Origin: Microbacterium festucae
GTDB lineage: Bacteria; Actinomycetota; Actinomycetes; Actinomycetales; Microbacteriaceae
Length of the DNA: 64,000 nt
NCBI RefSeq assembly: GCF_025421715.1
Contig: NZ_JAOEFC010000001.1
Span: 372,001 to 436,000 of the forward strand
Direction: 5' to 3'
The first letter of the stretch is position 1; every line of letters starts with the position of its first letter. Positions 41,074 to 49,900 of this stretch are shown here, piece by piece. The notes under the pieces were generated by a model, which saw nothing but the letters and a program-made list of their open reading frames with translations, ran no database searches and was not told the DNA's origin. A program made the translations under genes and the position numbers.

Positions 41074-41601
41074 TCAGTGCAGCGGCACCACCCACGGGGC
41101 GACGGTGACGACATGCTCGAGCGGCACGCTGCCGAGGTAGCGCGAGTCGACGGATGCCGTTCGGTTGTCGCCGAGCACGAACACGGCATCCGTCGGCACG
41201 ACATGCGAGAAGGCGAGCACGCTGGCCAGCGTCGTGTCGGGGGCGAGGTAGGGCTCGACGAGGGGCTCGCCGTCGACCGTGAGACGCCCGGCGCCGTCGC
41301 AGCACGCGACGCGCTCCCCCGGCAGGCCGATGACGCGTTTGACGAACACGTCGGGAACGTCGGCGGCGCCGGTGAGACGCGCGGCGGTCTGCGCCCACCC
41401 GCCGGGGTCGGAGAACACCACGATGTCGCCGCGGGCGGGTGGCGTCTGCGGGCGCCCTCCGCCGAGCAGCAGGTCGCCGGTCTGCACGGCGGGCGCCATC
41501 GACGCGGACTGCGCCCGCAGCACGGTGGGCTGCGCGGCGGCCACGCCCACGACCGCGGCAGCGGTGACGACCGCCGCGGCAGCGGCAAGGCGACGCTTCA
41601 C
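41074..41601 (-). CDS. Signal peptidase I, short form
   Basis: 175 residues with one N-terminal membrane anchor. Catalytic serine S34 in QSASMAPAVQTGD, box C GDIVVFSDP, catalytic lysine K88 in FVKRVIGLPGE, and box E FVLGDNRTASVDSRYLG. All the S26A residues are there, so it should be active, but it is shorter than the usual housekeeping LepB and could be specialised for the DUF305 protein upstream, with which it overlaps by four bases (41598). Confidence 0.9.
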   Translation of the reverse strand: MKRRLAAAAAVVTAAAVVGVAAAQPTVLRAQSASMAPAVQTGDLLLGGGRPQTPPARGDIVVFSDPGGWAQTAARLTGAADVPDVFVKRVIGLPGERVACCDGAGRLTVDGEPLVEPYLAPDTTLASVLAFSHVVPTDAVFVLGDNRTASVDSRYLGSVPLEHVVTVAPWVVPLH

Positions 41602-42230
41602 AGCACCGCCAGGCGGGCCGTCATCGCTTCGATCTCGCGCTGCTGTTCGGCGGCGACGTGCTTGGCGAGGGCGCGGATCCAGCTGTTGTTCCCGGCGACG
41701 ATCACCTCGCGGGTCATCTGCAGGGCGCCGTCGTGGTGGACGATCATCAGCTCGAGAAACCGCTTCTCGGCAGCGACGCCCTCCAGCGCGTCGAGCGCCG
41801 CCACCTGCTCGGGGGTGGCCATGCCGGCCATCGACCCGGTGTGGTCGTGGTCCATCACGCCGATCTGATGCCAGGCGCCCAGCCAGTCGGTCATCTGCAC
41901 GATCTCGGCGCTCTGGTCGCGGTCGATGAAGGCGGCCAGCGCGCGCGAGGTGTCGTCGATGCCGGGGGTGGCGGCGAGGATGCGCGACAGCTCCACCGCC
42001 TGCGCGTGGTGGGGGATCATCATCGTCGCGAACACCATGTCCGCCTCGACGGGCACGTCGTCGACCTGCGCGTCACGCTGCGCGGCGGTGACCACGAGTG
42101 CGGCCCCGCCGTCGGAGCTCGCCGCCACGGGCCGACTCGCCCCGGCGGCCCACCCCAGCGCGCTGGCCAGCAGCGCCCCGGTCACCAGGACGGCGGCGGC
42201 AGAGACGGCGGCGGCGAGAGGTCGGCGCAT
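41598..42230 (-). CDS. DUF305 family secreted protein
   Basis: 210 residues: signal/anchor helix 1-30, then the four-helix DUF305 domain with its two di-histidine motifs MIPHHAQAV (H74, H75) and MIVHHDGAL (H165, H166), which suggest metal (copper) binding. A Met/His-rich stretch VMDHDHTGSMAGM supports metal contact. GGGAG lies upstream of the ATG. The next upstream gene is a copper-amine-oxidase relative, so a copper-handling neighbourhood is plausible, though unproven. Confidence 0.88.
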   Translation of the reverse strand: MRRPLAAAVSAAAVLVTGALLASALGWAAGASRPVAASSDGGAALVVTAAQRDAQVDDVPVEADMVFATMMIPHHAQAVELSRILAATPGIDDTSRALAAFIDRDQSAEIVQMTDWLGAWHQIGVMDHDHTGSMAGMATPEQVAALDALEGVAAEKRFLELMIVHHDGALQMTREVIVAGNNSWIRALAKHVAAEQQREIEAMTARLAVL

Positions 42231-42321
42231 GGTGCTCCCTTCGACGAAGGCGGGATCTGTGGGGTGGAGAGGGAGGGTGGCGGTCCGGTCCGCCGGGGGC
42301 GCGAACCGGACCGCCGGTCGA

Positions 42322-44256
42322 TCACTGCGGTGCGAGCAGCGTGTTGCGGCGACGGCGCAGCACGAAGGCGGTGCCGAGCACCACCAGCGCGACTCCCGCC
42401 AGGGCGGCGCCCCCGGCGATCGTGCCGCCGGTGACGGCCAGCGCCCCGGTCACCGTCAACGCCGTCGACACCTCGGTGCCCGAGACGACGCCGACCGCCA
42501 CCAGGCGGTGTGCTCCCGCGGGTGCGGCCACCGGAACGGTGAGCGCGCCCGACACGACACCCGCGGCGTTCGCGCGCAGGGTGCCGACCGTCAGCGGGTC
42601 GGAGTGCAGCGTGAAGGTCACCGACTCGTCGGGGGCGAAGCCGCCCGCAGTCACATCGAACACGTCACCCGGTGCGAGGCTCGTGCGCGACAGCTTCATC
42701 CCCGCCGCCGCTGCCGCCCCGTCGGGTCCGCCGGTGGACGGCAGGCCGCCGTCCGGCGACGTCGAGGGCGTGGGCGACGCGGATGCCGTGGGCTCCGGCG
42801 AGGCCGAGACGGTGGGCTCCGGGGTGGCGGTGGCCGTCGGCTCGGGGGTGACGGGCGTCTCGGGCTCGACGACCTCGCAGGGCGACTCGTCGGTGTGGAT
42901 CTCGCCGCCGGGGTCGCCGTTGATGCACGACCGGCCCCCGGGGGTGCCCATCGAGGTCGATGTCCAGTCGCGCGGGATGATCGTGAACGACTGCCAGTGG
43001 GTCTGCATGGGGCTCTGGTCCTCGTCGCGCACGACGTGGTGGAACCCGCTGTTGACCCACGCGACCGGGTCGACCAGGTCACTGCCGGCACCCGATGTCA
43101 CATAGTCGACGACGTTCTTCTCGGTGCACGCGGTGTTGAGGTTGTTGGTCGCGTACTCCTGGCAGGCGTTGTAGTTCGTGAACGACAGCAGGGGCTGGGT
43201 CACCGGGTCGCCCTGGTAGAGCTGGGCGCCGGGGAAGACGAACTCGTACGAGCGCACGTGCCCGTCGGCGTTCACGCTGTCGGGCGCGGCGACCCGCCAC
43301 CAGGTGAGGTCGTCGGCCGGCACGAGGCTCGACGGCGAGGCGACCTGCTGCGACGTGGTGTGCATGAGGCGCGTCTTCTCCCCCATCTCGCCGAGCTCCG
43401 AGTCGTACTGTTCGACCACCTGGTGGCTCTGACCGTCGAGACCGAAGTCGAGACGCCAGATGGCGTTGTGCCAGTGCGAGGCGGCGAACTGGTCGGCGCT
43501 GCCCTCACCGACGGGCCAGCCCGTGGTGGCATCCGCGTCGAAGTCCTCATACGAGATGTCGCCGGTGGCGCCGAGGTCGAACGAGATCCCGCCTTCGTCG
43601 GTGAACTCGATCTTCGTGGCGTACTCGTACCAGTCGACCTTCGAGATGATCTGCAGCGAGAAGCCCTGCTTGTCGTCGGTGAACAGCGGGGCGTCGGCGA
43701 TCGATCCCCAGGTCTGCTCGTGCGAGCGGTAGGCCAGCGGGCTGGTGGTGTCGGTGATGCACAGGCCCGGAATGGTGCGCATCCAGGTCGTCGTCTCGCC
43801 CCGACGGGTCGTCGTCCAGTTCTGGGCGACGTCGCGCAGCTCGCCCTGACCGCACTCGGCCGGGCTCAGCTTCTGCAGGTACTGGTTGCCGAAGCCGTAC
43901 GAGGTGATGTCGTTCCAGACGTTCTTGCCGGTGTCGTAGGGCACGTGCAGCTGGCTGAGGTAGAGCGAGTCGAGCACGCGCCGGTAGTTCGTCTCGCCGG
44001 GCGCCTTCACGGCGACCTGCTCGAGCACGAGGCCCTTCTTGCTGTCGACGCGCCAGCACATCTGCCATGTGGTGCCGTTGTCGAACGACTTCTCGATGAG
44101 CGCGTCGCCCGAGCAGTTGATGGGCGGGGGCGCGGCGGTGGCGGCGGTGGCGGGCACCGCGACGAGGCCGACGGCGCCGATGAGGGCGACGGCGGTGAGC
44201 GCGAGGGCGCGGGTCAGCTTCTTGACGGGACTGTTCACAGACACTGCGCCTTTCAT
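42322..44256 (-). CDS. Wall-anchored divergent copper amine oxidase
   Basis: 644 residues. Signal peptide to about residue 42. The oxidase-like core shows VPYDTGKNVWNDITSYGFG (D116 at the catalytic-base position), ISKVDWYEYATKIEF (Y210 at the topaquinone position), HWHNAIWRLDFGLDG (H261, H263) and FHHVVRDEDQSPM (H407). The usual N-Y-D/E sequence is W-Y-E here. A Pro/Thr/Ser linker leads to LPSTGG at 505, a small Ig-like domain and LAVTGG at 606, followed by a membrane helix and RRRR tail. If active it would oxidise primary amines at the cell surface using Cu(II) and topaquinone. Confidence 0.78.
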   Translation of the reverse strand: MKGAVSVNSPVKKLTRALALTAVALIGAVGLVAVPATAATAAPPPINCSGDALIEKSFDNGTTWQMCWRVDSKKGLVLEQVAVKAPGETNYRRVLDSLYLSQLHVPYDTGKNVWNDITSYGFGNQYLQKLSPAECGQGELRDVAQNWTTTRRGETTTWMRTIPGLCITDTTSPLAYRSHEQTWGSIADAPLFTDDKQGFSLQIISKVDWYEYATKIEFTDEGGISFDLGATGDISYEDFDADATTGWPVGEGSADQFAASHWHNAIWRLDFGLDGQSHQVVEQYDSELGEMGEKTRLMHTTSQQVASPSSLVPADDLTWWRVAAPDSVNADGHVRSYEFVFPGAQLYQGDPVTQPLLSFTNYNACQEYATNNLNTACTEKNVVDYVTSGAGSDLVDPVAWVNSGFHHVVRDEDQSPMQTHWQSFTIIPRDWTSTSMGTPGGRSCINGDPGGEIHTDESPCEVVEPETPVTPEPTATATPEPTVSASPEPTASASPTPSTSPDGGLPSTGGPDGAAAAAGMKLSRTSLAPGDVFDVTAGGFAPDESVTFTLHSDPLTVGTLRANAAGVVSGALTVPVAAPAGAHRLVAVGVVSGTEVSTALTVTGALAVTGGTIAGGAALAGVALVVLGTAFVLRRRRNTLLAPQ

Positions 44257-45002
44257 CGGATGCCGATCACGGAGCGGCGGGAGAGGTCGACGACGAACCC
44301 GGTGGTGTCGAGGTAGCCGCCACCGGGGATGCGGAACTGCATCTCGACGCAGCGGTCGGTGGCGCAGGCCTCGCCGCCGACGGTGCCGGCATCGGGCACG
44401 AAGGCGCCACCGCTGACACCCAGCTGGTCGATGGAGGTGAGCTCGGCGCCGGTGACGGCGGTGAACTCGCCGCGCACCTCGGCGCTGGCGGCGGCATCGT
44501 CGAGGAAGACGGTGAACGCGTAGTCGACCTCGTCGGGGCTGGGCGGGGGCTGCACCCCCGTCTGCGACGAGCTGGTGACGGCGTCGGCGGTGAGGTTGAC
44601 CTCCTGCAGCAGCGCCTGGTTGCCGGTGTAGTCGTACAGCAGCACGTCGACGATGCGGTCGGCGCCGTCGACGTCGCGGGTGGCGACGTCGATCGAGAGC
44701 ACCTGCGGCGCCTCGGACCCGTCGACGGAGGTGACGCCGTCGGGCAGGTGCGCCGCGTCGGTGGCGAGGTGGAGCGCGTAGGCGAGCTCGTCCTGGCTCA
44801 GCGCGTCGCGGGGGGCGCCCAGGGCGGGCTTGGACGTGACGTGCGCGACTTCGTCGGAGCCGGAACCGCCGGGGGCGGCGGCGCCGCTGACGGCAGGGAT
44901 GGCCAGGAAGCCGACGACGATCGCGGCGGCCGCAAGGGCTCCTCCGCCGATGATCGCGTACGGCGCCCTGCTGTGGCGGATGCTGCGCGGTGGTGATTGC
45001 AC
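44253..45002 (-). CDS. Membrane-anchored partner protein of amine oxidase
   Basis: Family not recognised. 249 residues with a basic N-terminus, one membrane segment (AIIGGGALAAAAIVVGFLAI, about 16-37) and an extracytoplasmic domain of about 200 residues ending CATDRCVEMQFRIPGGGYLDTTGFVVDLSRRSV, with two cysteines that may pair. GGAGACCC precedes the ATG. It overlaps the amine oxidase gene by four bases and is therefore likely to act with it, for example in folding, copper delivery or substrate access. That role is inference from coupling. Confidence 0.72.
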   Translation of the reverse strand: MQSPPRSIRHSRAPYAIIGGGALAAAAIVVGFLAIPAVSGAAAPGGSGSDEVAHVTSKPALGAPRDALSQDELAYALHLATDAAHLPDGVTSVDGSEAPQVLSIDVATRDVDGADRIVDVLLYDYTGNQALLQEVNLTADAVTSSSQTGVQPPPSPDEVDYAFTVFLDDAAASAEVRGEFTAVTGAELTSIDQLGVSGGAFVPDAGTVGGEACATDRCVEMQFRIPGGGYLDTTGFVVDLSRRSVIGIR

Positions 45003-45201
45003 CGGGTCTCCTCGAGGCGTAGGGCTGCAGGACTCGCGGGTGCGAGCGATGCGACGCTACGGCGGCCGTGTTTCACAGCATCCGGAGGCGATGTTTCGCC
45101 GAGGTAACTCGACGTGAGACACCCGCGCGGCCCAGCCGCGCGCTATAGGCCCAGCGCACGACCGGCCCAGCCGCGCACGACAGGCCCAGCCGGCGAGATA
45201 C
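45003..45201. other. Intergenic region with short tandem repeats
   Basis: About 200 bases with no gene. The left part is the upstream region of the amine oxidase operon (no clear promoter hexamers). The right part is a tandem repeat array (45129-45217) that runs into the 3' end of the sensor kinase gene. Confidence 0.6.
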
Positions 45202-45217
45202 TCAGCCGCGCACGACC
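45129..45217. repeat. Imperfect tandem repeat (about 16-19 bp units)
   Basis: Units beginning GGCCCAGCCGCGC or GGCCCAGCGCACGAC occur at 45129, 45148, 45164 and 45183, and a related unit CTCAGCCGCGCACGAC at 45201 contains the stop codon and last codons of the sensor kinase gene. The array looks like duplication of the gene's own 3' end. Confidence 0.7.
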
Positions 45218-46890
45218 GCCTCGAGCACGACGTCGCGGTCGCGCTGCGTCAGGCGCCCGCCGACCGAGGCGAGGCCCCGCCCGTCGGTGCGGTGGGGCAC
45301 GATCTCGCCGGGCGCGGCCAGGCGCACGCGCACGCCGCTGTCGACGGGCTCGATCTGCAGCTCGGCGGTGCGGGCGGCGGAGTGCTTGACGGCGTTGACG
45401 AGGCCCTCGCTCACGATGGCCGCCACGCGGCGGGCGACGACCGGGTCGGCGATGACCTCTTCGGCACGCGCGTCGATGTCGCTGGCGACCTCGACGACGT
45501 CGGTCCAGGCCGCCAGCAGCCCCGCCAGGTCGCTGTCGGCGTCGTCGACCTGCGCAGAGACGGCCGCGTCGAGCGCCGCATCGATGCCGCTGCGGAAGGC
45601 ATCGATCTCGACCTCGGTCGGCTCCGCCTCGTCGATGTAGGCGGCGAACACCACGCAGCGCGCCTGCACGCGACCGTGCAGCAGGTCGGCCGCGTGCCGC
45701 AGGCGCTCCCGCACACTCGCTTCGGTGGCGGCCAGGCCCCTGGGCACGGTGCGCAGGGCATAGGTGAGCCGCTGCGTCTGCACGGTGGAGCGGTGCACCG
45801 CGTCGGTGCAGACGGCGCACAGCGCGGCGAGGGCGGGGAAGCCGGCGACGGGCACGATCAGCGCCGCGCCGGACTGCGGCAGCACGATCATCCCGACGGT
45901 GGTCATCGTCGCTCCGGCGAGCGTCCACGTCAGGAGGAAGAGGATGCCGCGGGCCACGGGCGGACGCACGCGCACGAAGCGCCGGGTGATGAGGTCGGCG
46001 CCGAGGCAGACCAGCAGGGCCAGCACGATGGCCACGATCAGCACCAGGGGTCCGCCGACCGACAGCACGAACGGCGCGGCCGCGACCGCGTAGATCGCCC
46101 CGACCGTCAGCAGCGGCGGTGGCCGCAGGCGCGCGAACACCGGCACCCGATCGCGCGTCGTGGGGGCGGCGGCCGCGGTCCGGTGCGGCGCGCCGGCGAA
46201 GCCGTGACGGTCGGCGCGAGAGAGATCCTGCAGGCGGTGGCTCTGCGCGCGCACGACGTCAGAGTAGGCGCGCACGCGGTCGAAGTCGAGGTCGCCGGCC
46301 AGCAGCGCGTCGCGCCGTGCGCGCAGCTGCGCGGCCGCCTCCGCCAGCGCGGCCCCGGTGGCACGCTCGAAGGCGGCGATCTCGGCCCGCGAGACGGCGA
46401 GCGCGTCCATCGCGGCGCGCAGGCGCTGACCACCGTCGCGGAGGGCGGCGTAGCGCTCGGTCGCGATGGCGACGGCGCCGGTGATCGCGAACCACGCCAG
46501 CAGGTTGGTGGCCACCCGCTGCACCCACCCCGCGGTCGTCGGCTCGCCCAGCAGCACCCACAGCAGGGCATCGTTCAGGAAGGGGCGCACCGCCGAGGCC
46601 AGGGCGAGCGCGGTCACCACGACCGCGCCGCGCGCCGCGCGCGACGGCATCCGACGCTCCGCCGCCGCGACCGGCAGCAGCGCCACCGCCAGCACCGCCC
46701 ACACGAGCGTCGACACGACGAACGCGCCGACGGTGTCGGCGGCGGTGTCGGCCCCCGCATACGGGCCCAGCAGCGTCTGGGCCACGATGCCGGTGGCCAG
46801 CAGCGTCCACCAGGTCAGATAGCGGCCGCTCGAGACGGCGCCCCACCAGATGCGCCCCCACGACCAGCCACGGGTCGTCGCTCGCTGCAT
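45202..46890 (-). CDS. Membrane sensor histidine-kinase-like protein
   Basis: 562 residues with two sets of membrane helices (about 20-150 and 255-365) separated by a coiled region (LAVSRAEIAAFERATGAALAEAA), then a DHp-like helix (ERLRHAADLLHGRVQARCVVF) and an ATPase domain with the N-box-like EGLVNAVKHSAARTAELQI and G-box-like GRGLASVGGRL. The histidine in LLHGRVQ is the candidate phospho-acceptor. No response regulator gene is adjacent, so it is an orphan. It starts at the ATG at 46890. Signal and partner are unknown. Confidence 0.78.
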   Translation of the reverse strand: MQRATTRGWSWGRIWWGAVSSGRYLTWWTLLATGIVAQTLLGPYAGADTAADTVGAFVVSTLVWAVLAVALLPVAAAERRMPSRAARGAVVVTALALASAVRPFLNDALLWVLLGEPTTAGWVQRVATNLLAWFAITGAVAIATERYAALRDGGQRLRAAMDALAVSRAEIAAFERATGAALAEAAAQLRARRDALLAGDLDFDRVRAYSDVVRAQSHRLQDLSRADRHGFAGAPHRTAAAAPTTRDRVPVFARLRPPPLLTVGAIYAVAAAPFVLSVGGPLVLIVAIVLALLVCLGADLITRRFVRVRPPVARGILFLLTWTLAGATMTTVGMIVLPQSGAALIVPVAGFPALAALCAVCTDAVHRSTVQTQRLTYALRTVPRGLAATEASVRERLRHAADLLHGRVQARCVVFAAYIDEAEPTEVEIDAFRSGIDAALDAAVSAQVDDADSDLAGLLAAWTDVVEVASDIDARAEEVIADPVVARRVAAIVSEGLVNAVKHSAARTAELQIEPVDSGVRVRLAAPGEIVPHRTDGRGLASVGGRLTQRDRDVVLEAVVRG

Positions 46891-46902
46891 CAGCCTGCCT
46901 CT

Positions 46903-46964
46903 CGGCTCCGGCTCGGGGGCGCCGGATCTGCTCCGAAGATTACCGTGCCCGCGAGCCGGAGCCG
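46903..46964. repeat. 13-bp perfect inverted repeat before sensor kinase
   Basis: CGGCTCCGGCTCG (46903-46915) and CGAGCCGGAGCCG (46952-46964) are exact reverse complements around a 36-base spacer. A TAATCT -10-like box lies in the spacer on the minus strand (46942-46937). It could end the adhesin transcript, regulate the kinase, or both. Confidence 0.5.
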
Positions 46965-46967
46965 CAC

Positions 46968-49900
46968 TCAGTCCGCGCGTCGGCGGCGCCGCACGAGCAG
47001 GATGACGATGCCGACGAGCACCAGTCCCCCGCCGATGGCGGGCACGGCCCAGCTGATCTCCCCGCCGGTGGGCGGCAGCGGAGCGACGAACGTGTTCGTG
47101 ATCACCACCTCGATGTCGGTGTCGGCGGCGATCACCGTCAGCGCCCCGCCCGACGCCTGCGCGATGCGGGTGCCGTCGGCCGTGCGGGCGACCACGGCGG
47201 TCGCGTCGGCGCCGCCCGCGTCGGTCTCGGTGACCGTGCACGAGGTTCCCACCGGAAGCAGGTCGACCGTGGCCGTGAGCGATGACGCGCCGCCGATCTC
47301 GAACGTGTCGTCGCGCACCGGGTAGCCGTCCGGGTGGGAGGGGTCGGTGAGCGTGCAGACCACGTCGACGGGGAACGTGCGCGAGACGGCGGCCGCGCCG
47401 GTGCCGGCGAGCTCCTTCGAGATCGTGAGCGCGGTCGTCGGGAAGGTGTTGTCGATCGCGACCGTGGTCTGGTTCGCGGCGGCCACCGGGGGAAGCGGGT
47501 CGAGCACGACCGACGTGCCCGCCACCGAGGTGTCGATCAGACCGCCCTGCGTGACGGTGAGCGACGTGGAGCCGGCACCGGCGGTGTCGGACTCGGTCAC
47601 CGTGCACGCCGCACCGGCGGGCAGCTCGGTCCAGGTGACCGTGTCACCGTCGGCGATCGCCTGCGTCATCGGCTCGAGTGCCGAGACCGGGATGCCGTTG
47701 AACTCGCAGCTCAGCGTCACCTCGAACGGTCCGAACGGCACCGGGTCGCCGGCCTGGTCGACCGCGTCGGTGGTCACCGTCTTGATCACGCTCACCTCGG
47801 CGAAGTCGAACGTGTTCCGCACGCCGAGCGGGGGCTGCGTCTGGTCGTCGGCGCTCAGCAGCGTCGGGTCGGTGACCACCGTGAAGGTGTACCCCGTCGA
47901 GGCGTCGGGCACGAGCACGTCGCCGTTCTCGTCGAGGATCGCGGTCGGGTCGGCACCGCCGGCATCGGTCTCCGCCAACGTGCAGTCGGCGCCGGTGGGA
48001 AGCGCGTTCCACTCGGCGGTGGCCGATGATGCCGACACGGTGCGCTCGGTGCCGCCGGGGATCACGACGTCGATCCCGTCGCGCACGCAGGTGAGCTCGA
48101 GCGTGTAGTCGGCGGTGCCGAACTTCTGCGCACCGTCGCCGTCGAAGGTCTTGGTCACCTCGACCGAGCCGGTGAGATACCAGTTGGTCGCAGTCACGTC
48201 GACGTCGGCGTCGGTGTCGACGATGACCACGGCGGTCGATGGATCGGCGGGGTCGCTGGGTGTCATGGTCACCGCATCGGCGCCCTGCAGGTCGGGTTCG
48301 GTGACGGTGCACTCCGAGCCGATGACGATTCCCGGCACCGCCGCCGTCCAGCCGCCGGCGGCGTCGAGGTCGACGGTCGTGTCGACGAGCGTCTCGCCAT
48401 CGAAGGTGCAGACGACGTTCATCGTGAACGTCTTGTCCTCGCCGAACTGCGCCGCGGCCGCCCCCGCGAAGTCCTTGCGGATCGTGATGCCGCCGACGCC
48501 GAAGAGGTTGATGTACCCGACCTCGTTCTGGGTGCCGCTGGTGGTGGAGTCGGGGGTGAGCTCGGGGATCACCACGGTCAGCGTGTCGTCGTCGGTGGTG
48601 GGGGGCACCGTCGGGTCGGTGACGTCGACGAGCGGGATGGTGAGTCCGGCGCCCCGGTCATCGGTCTCCTGCACCACGCAGCGTGCGCGCGCCGGGAGGT
48701 CGTCGAAGGTCTGCGACTGCCCGGCGTCGAGGGTGAACGACGTGTCGAGCACGATCTCGCCGTTGAATGTGCACTGCACCGTGAAGGCGAACTGCGTGGG
48801 GATGTTGAACCCCGTGGCGGCGAAGGCGGCCTTGCGCACGACGAGGCTCGCGTACTGGTAGTCGTTGCGCACCCCGATCACCTCGGCCGTAGCCGGCGGG
48901 CGGTTGGCGACGACGGTCGCCGGGTCGAGCGTCACGGCGCTGCCGGCGTCGTCTTCGACGAAGGTGCACTCCGCGCCCCACGGCACACCGGTCACCGTCA
49001 CCGGTGTTCCGGGGGTGAGGGGCGGCACCGGTGGCAGGGACTCTGCGGGCACGGGGGTGCCGTTGGAGGTGCAGGCGAGTGCGCCGGTGAAGGTGGCGGG
49101 CACCCAGTCCTCGCCGGCGGCGGGGCCGGAGAGCGACTTCTCGACGCTGACGCTGCCGGTGGCCAGGGCCGCGCCGACGACGGGCGACTCGAACGGGGCG
49201 AGCTGGGTCTGCGGGCCGCCCGCCGACGGGGTGTACCAGCCGCCGGTCTTGACCGAGTTCCAGGTCTTCGGGTCGATCGCGGGGGTGGGCGCGACATCCG
49301 GGGCGACCGTCTGGAAGCTGATGCGGTAGCGGCCGCCCGGCTGCAGGGCGTCACCGGCCACGTCGAACTCCGCAGCGCCGTAGACGGCGGTGATGGTGCT
49401 GAAATCGGTCGTCGGCTCGAGGAACTGCCAGGCGCCCGTCGGGCAGAAGCTGCCGGGGTTGAGCAGTTCGGTGCAGATCGATTCCCGCGGCGCGGTCGTG
49501 TAGTAGAGCACGATATTGGCGTTCGGGTTGTCGAGCGCCACGGCCTGCAGGCTGCCGGGAACGAGCTCGGGCGTCCACTGGCTCGTCTGGCCCGAGTCGA
49601 TGTCGATGCCGCTGGGGCCGACATGCGGGAAGTACACGATGCTGTCGACGATGTCGAGCGGGTAGGTGCCGGTGTTGGTGTAGGTGAGCTCCCACTCATC
49701 GATTCCGCCGGGCTTGGTGACCGGCGTGCAGGGGAAGCGGTAGAAGCCGCGCAGATCGGCATCGGCCGGCGTGCACGCGGTGGTCGTCGCCGACAGCACG
49801 CCGAGTTCGTCGTCGGTCGCCCTCACCTGCTGCACCATCGCCAGGCTCGCCACCGGTGTGGTCTGCAGCTCGGCGGTGGTCGCGCAGGTGTCGGCGGCCG

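Noticed and set aside
45129-45217. Possible CRISPR or attachment site
   Set aside because: Units are directly adjacent, imperfect and too short for CRISPR; no integrase or tRNA nearby for an attachment site.
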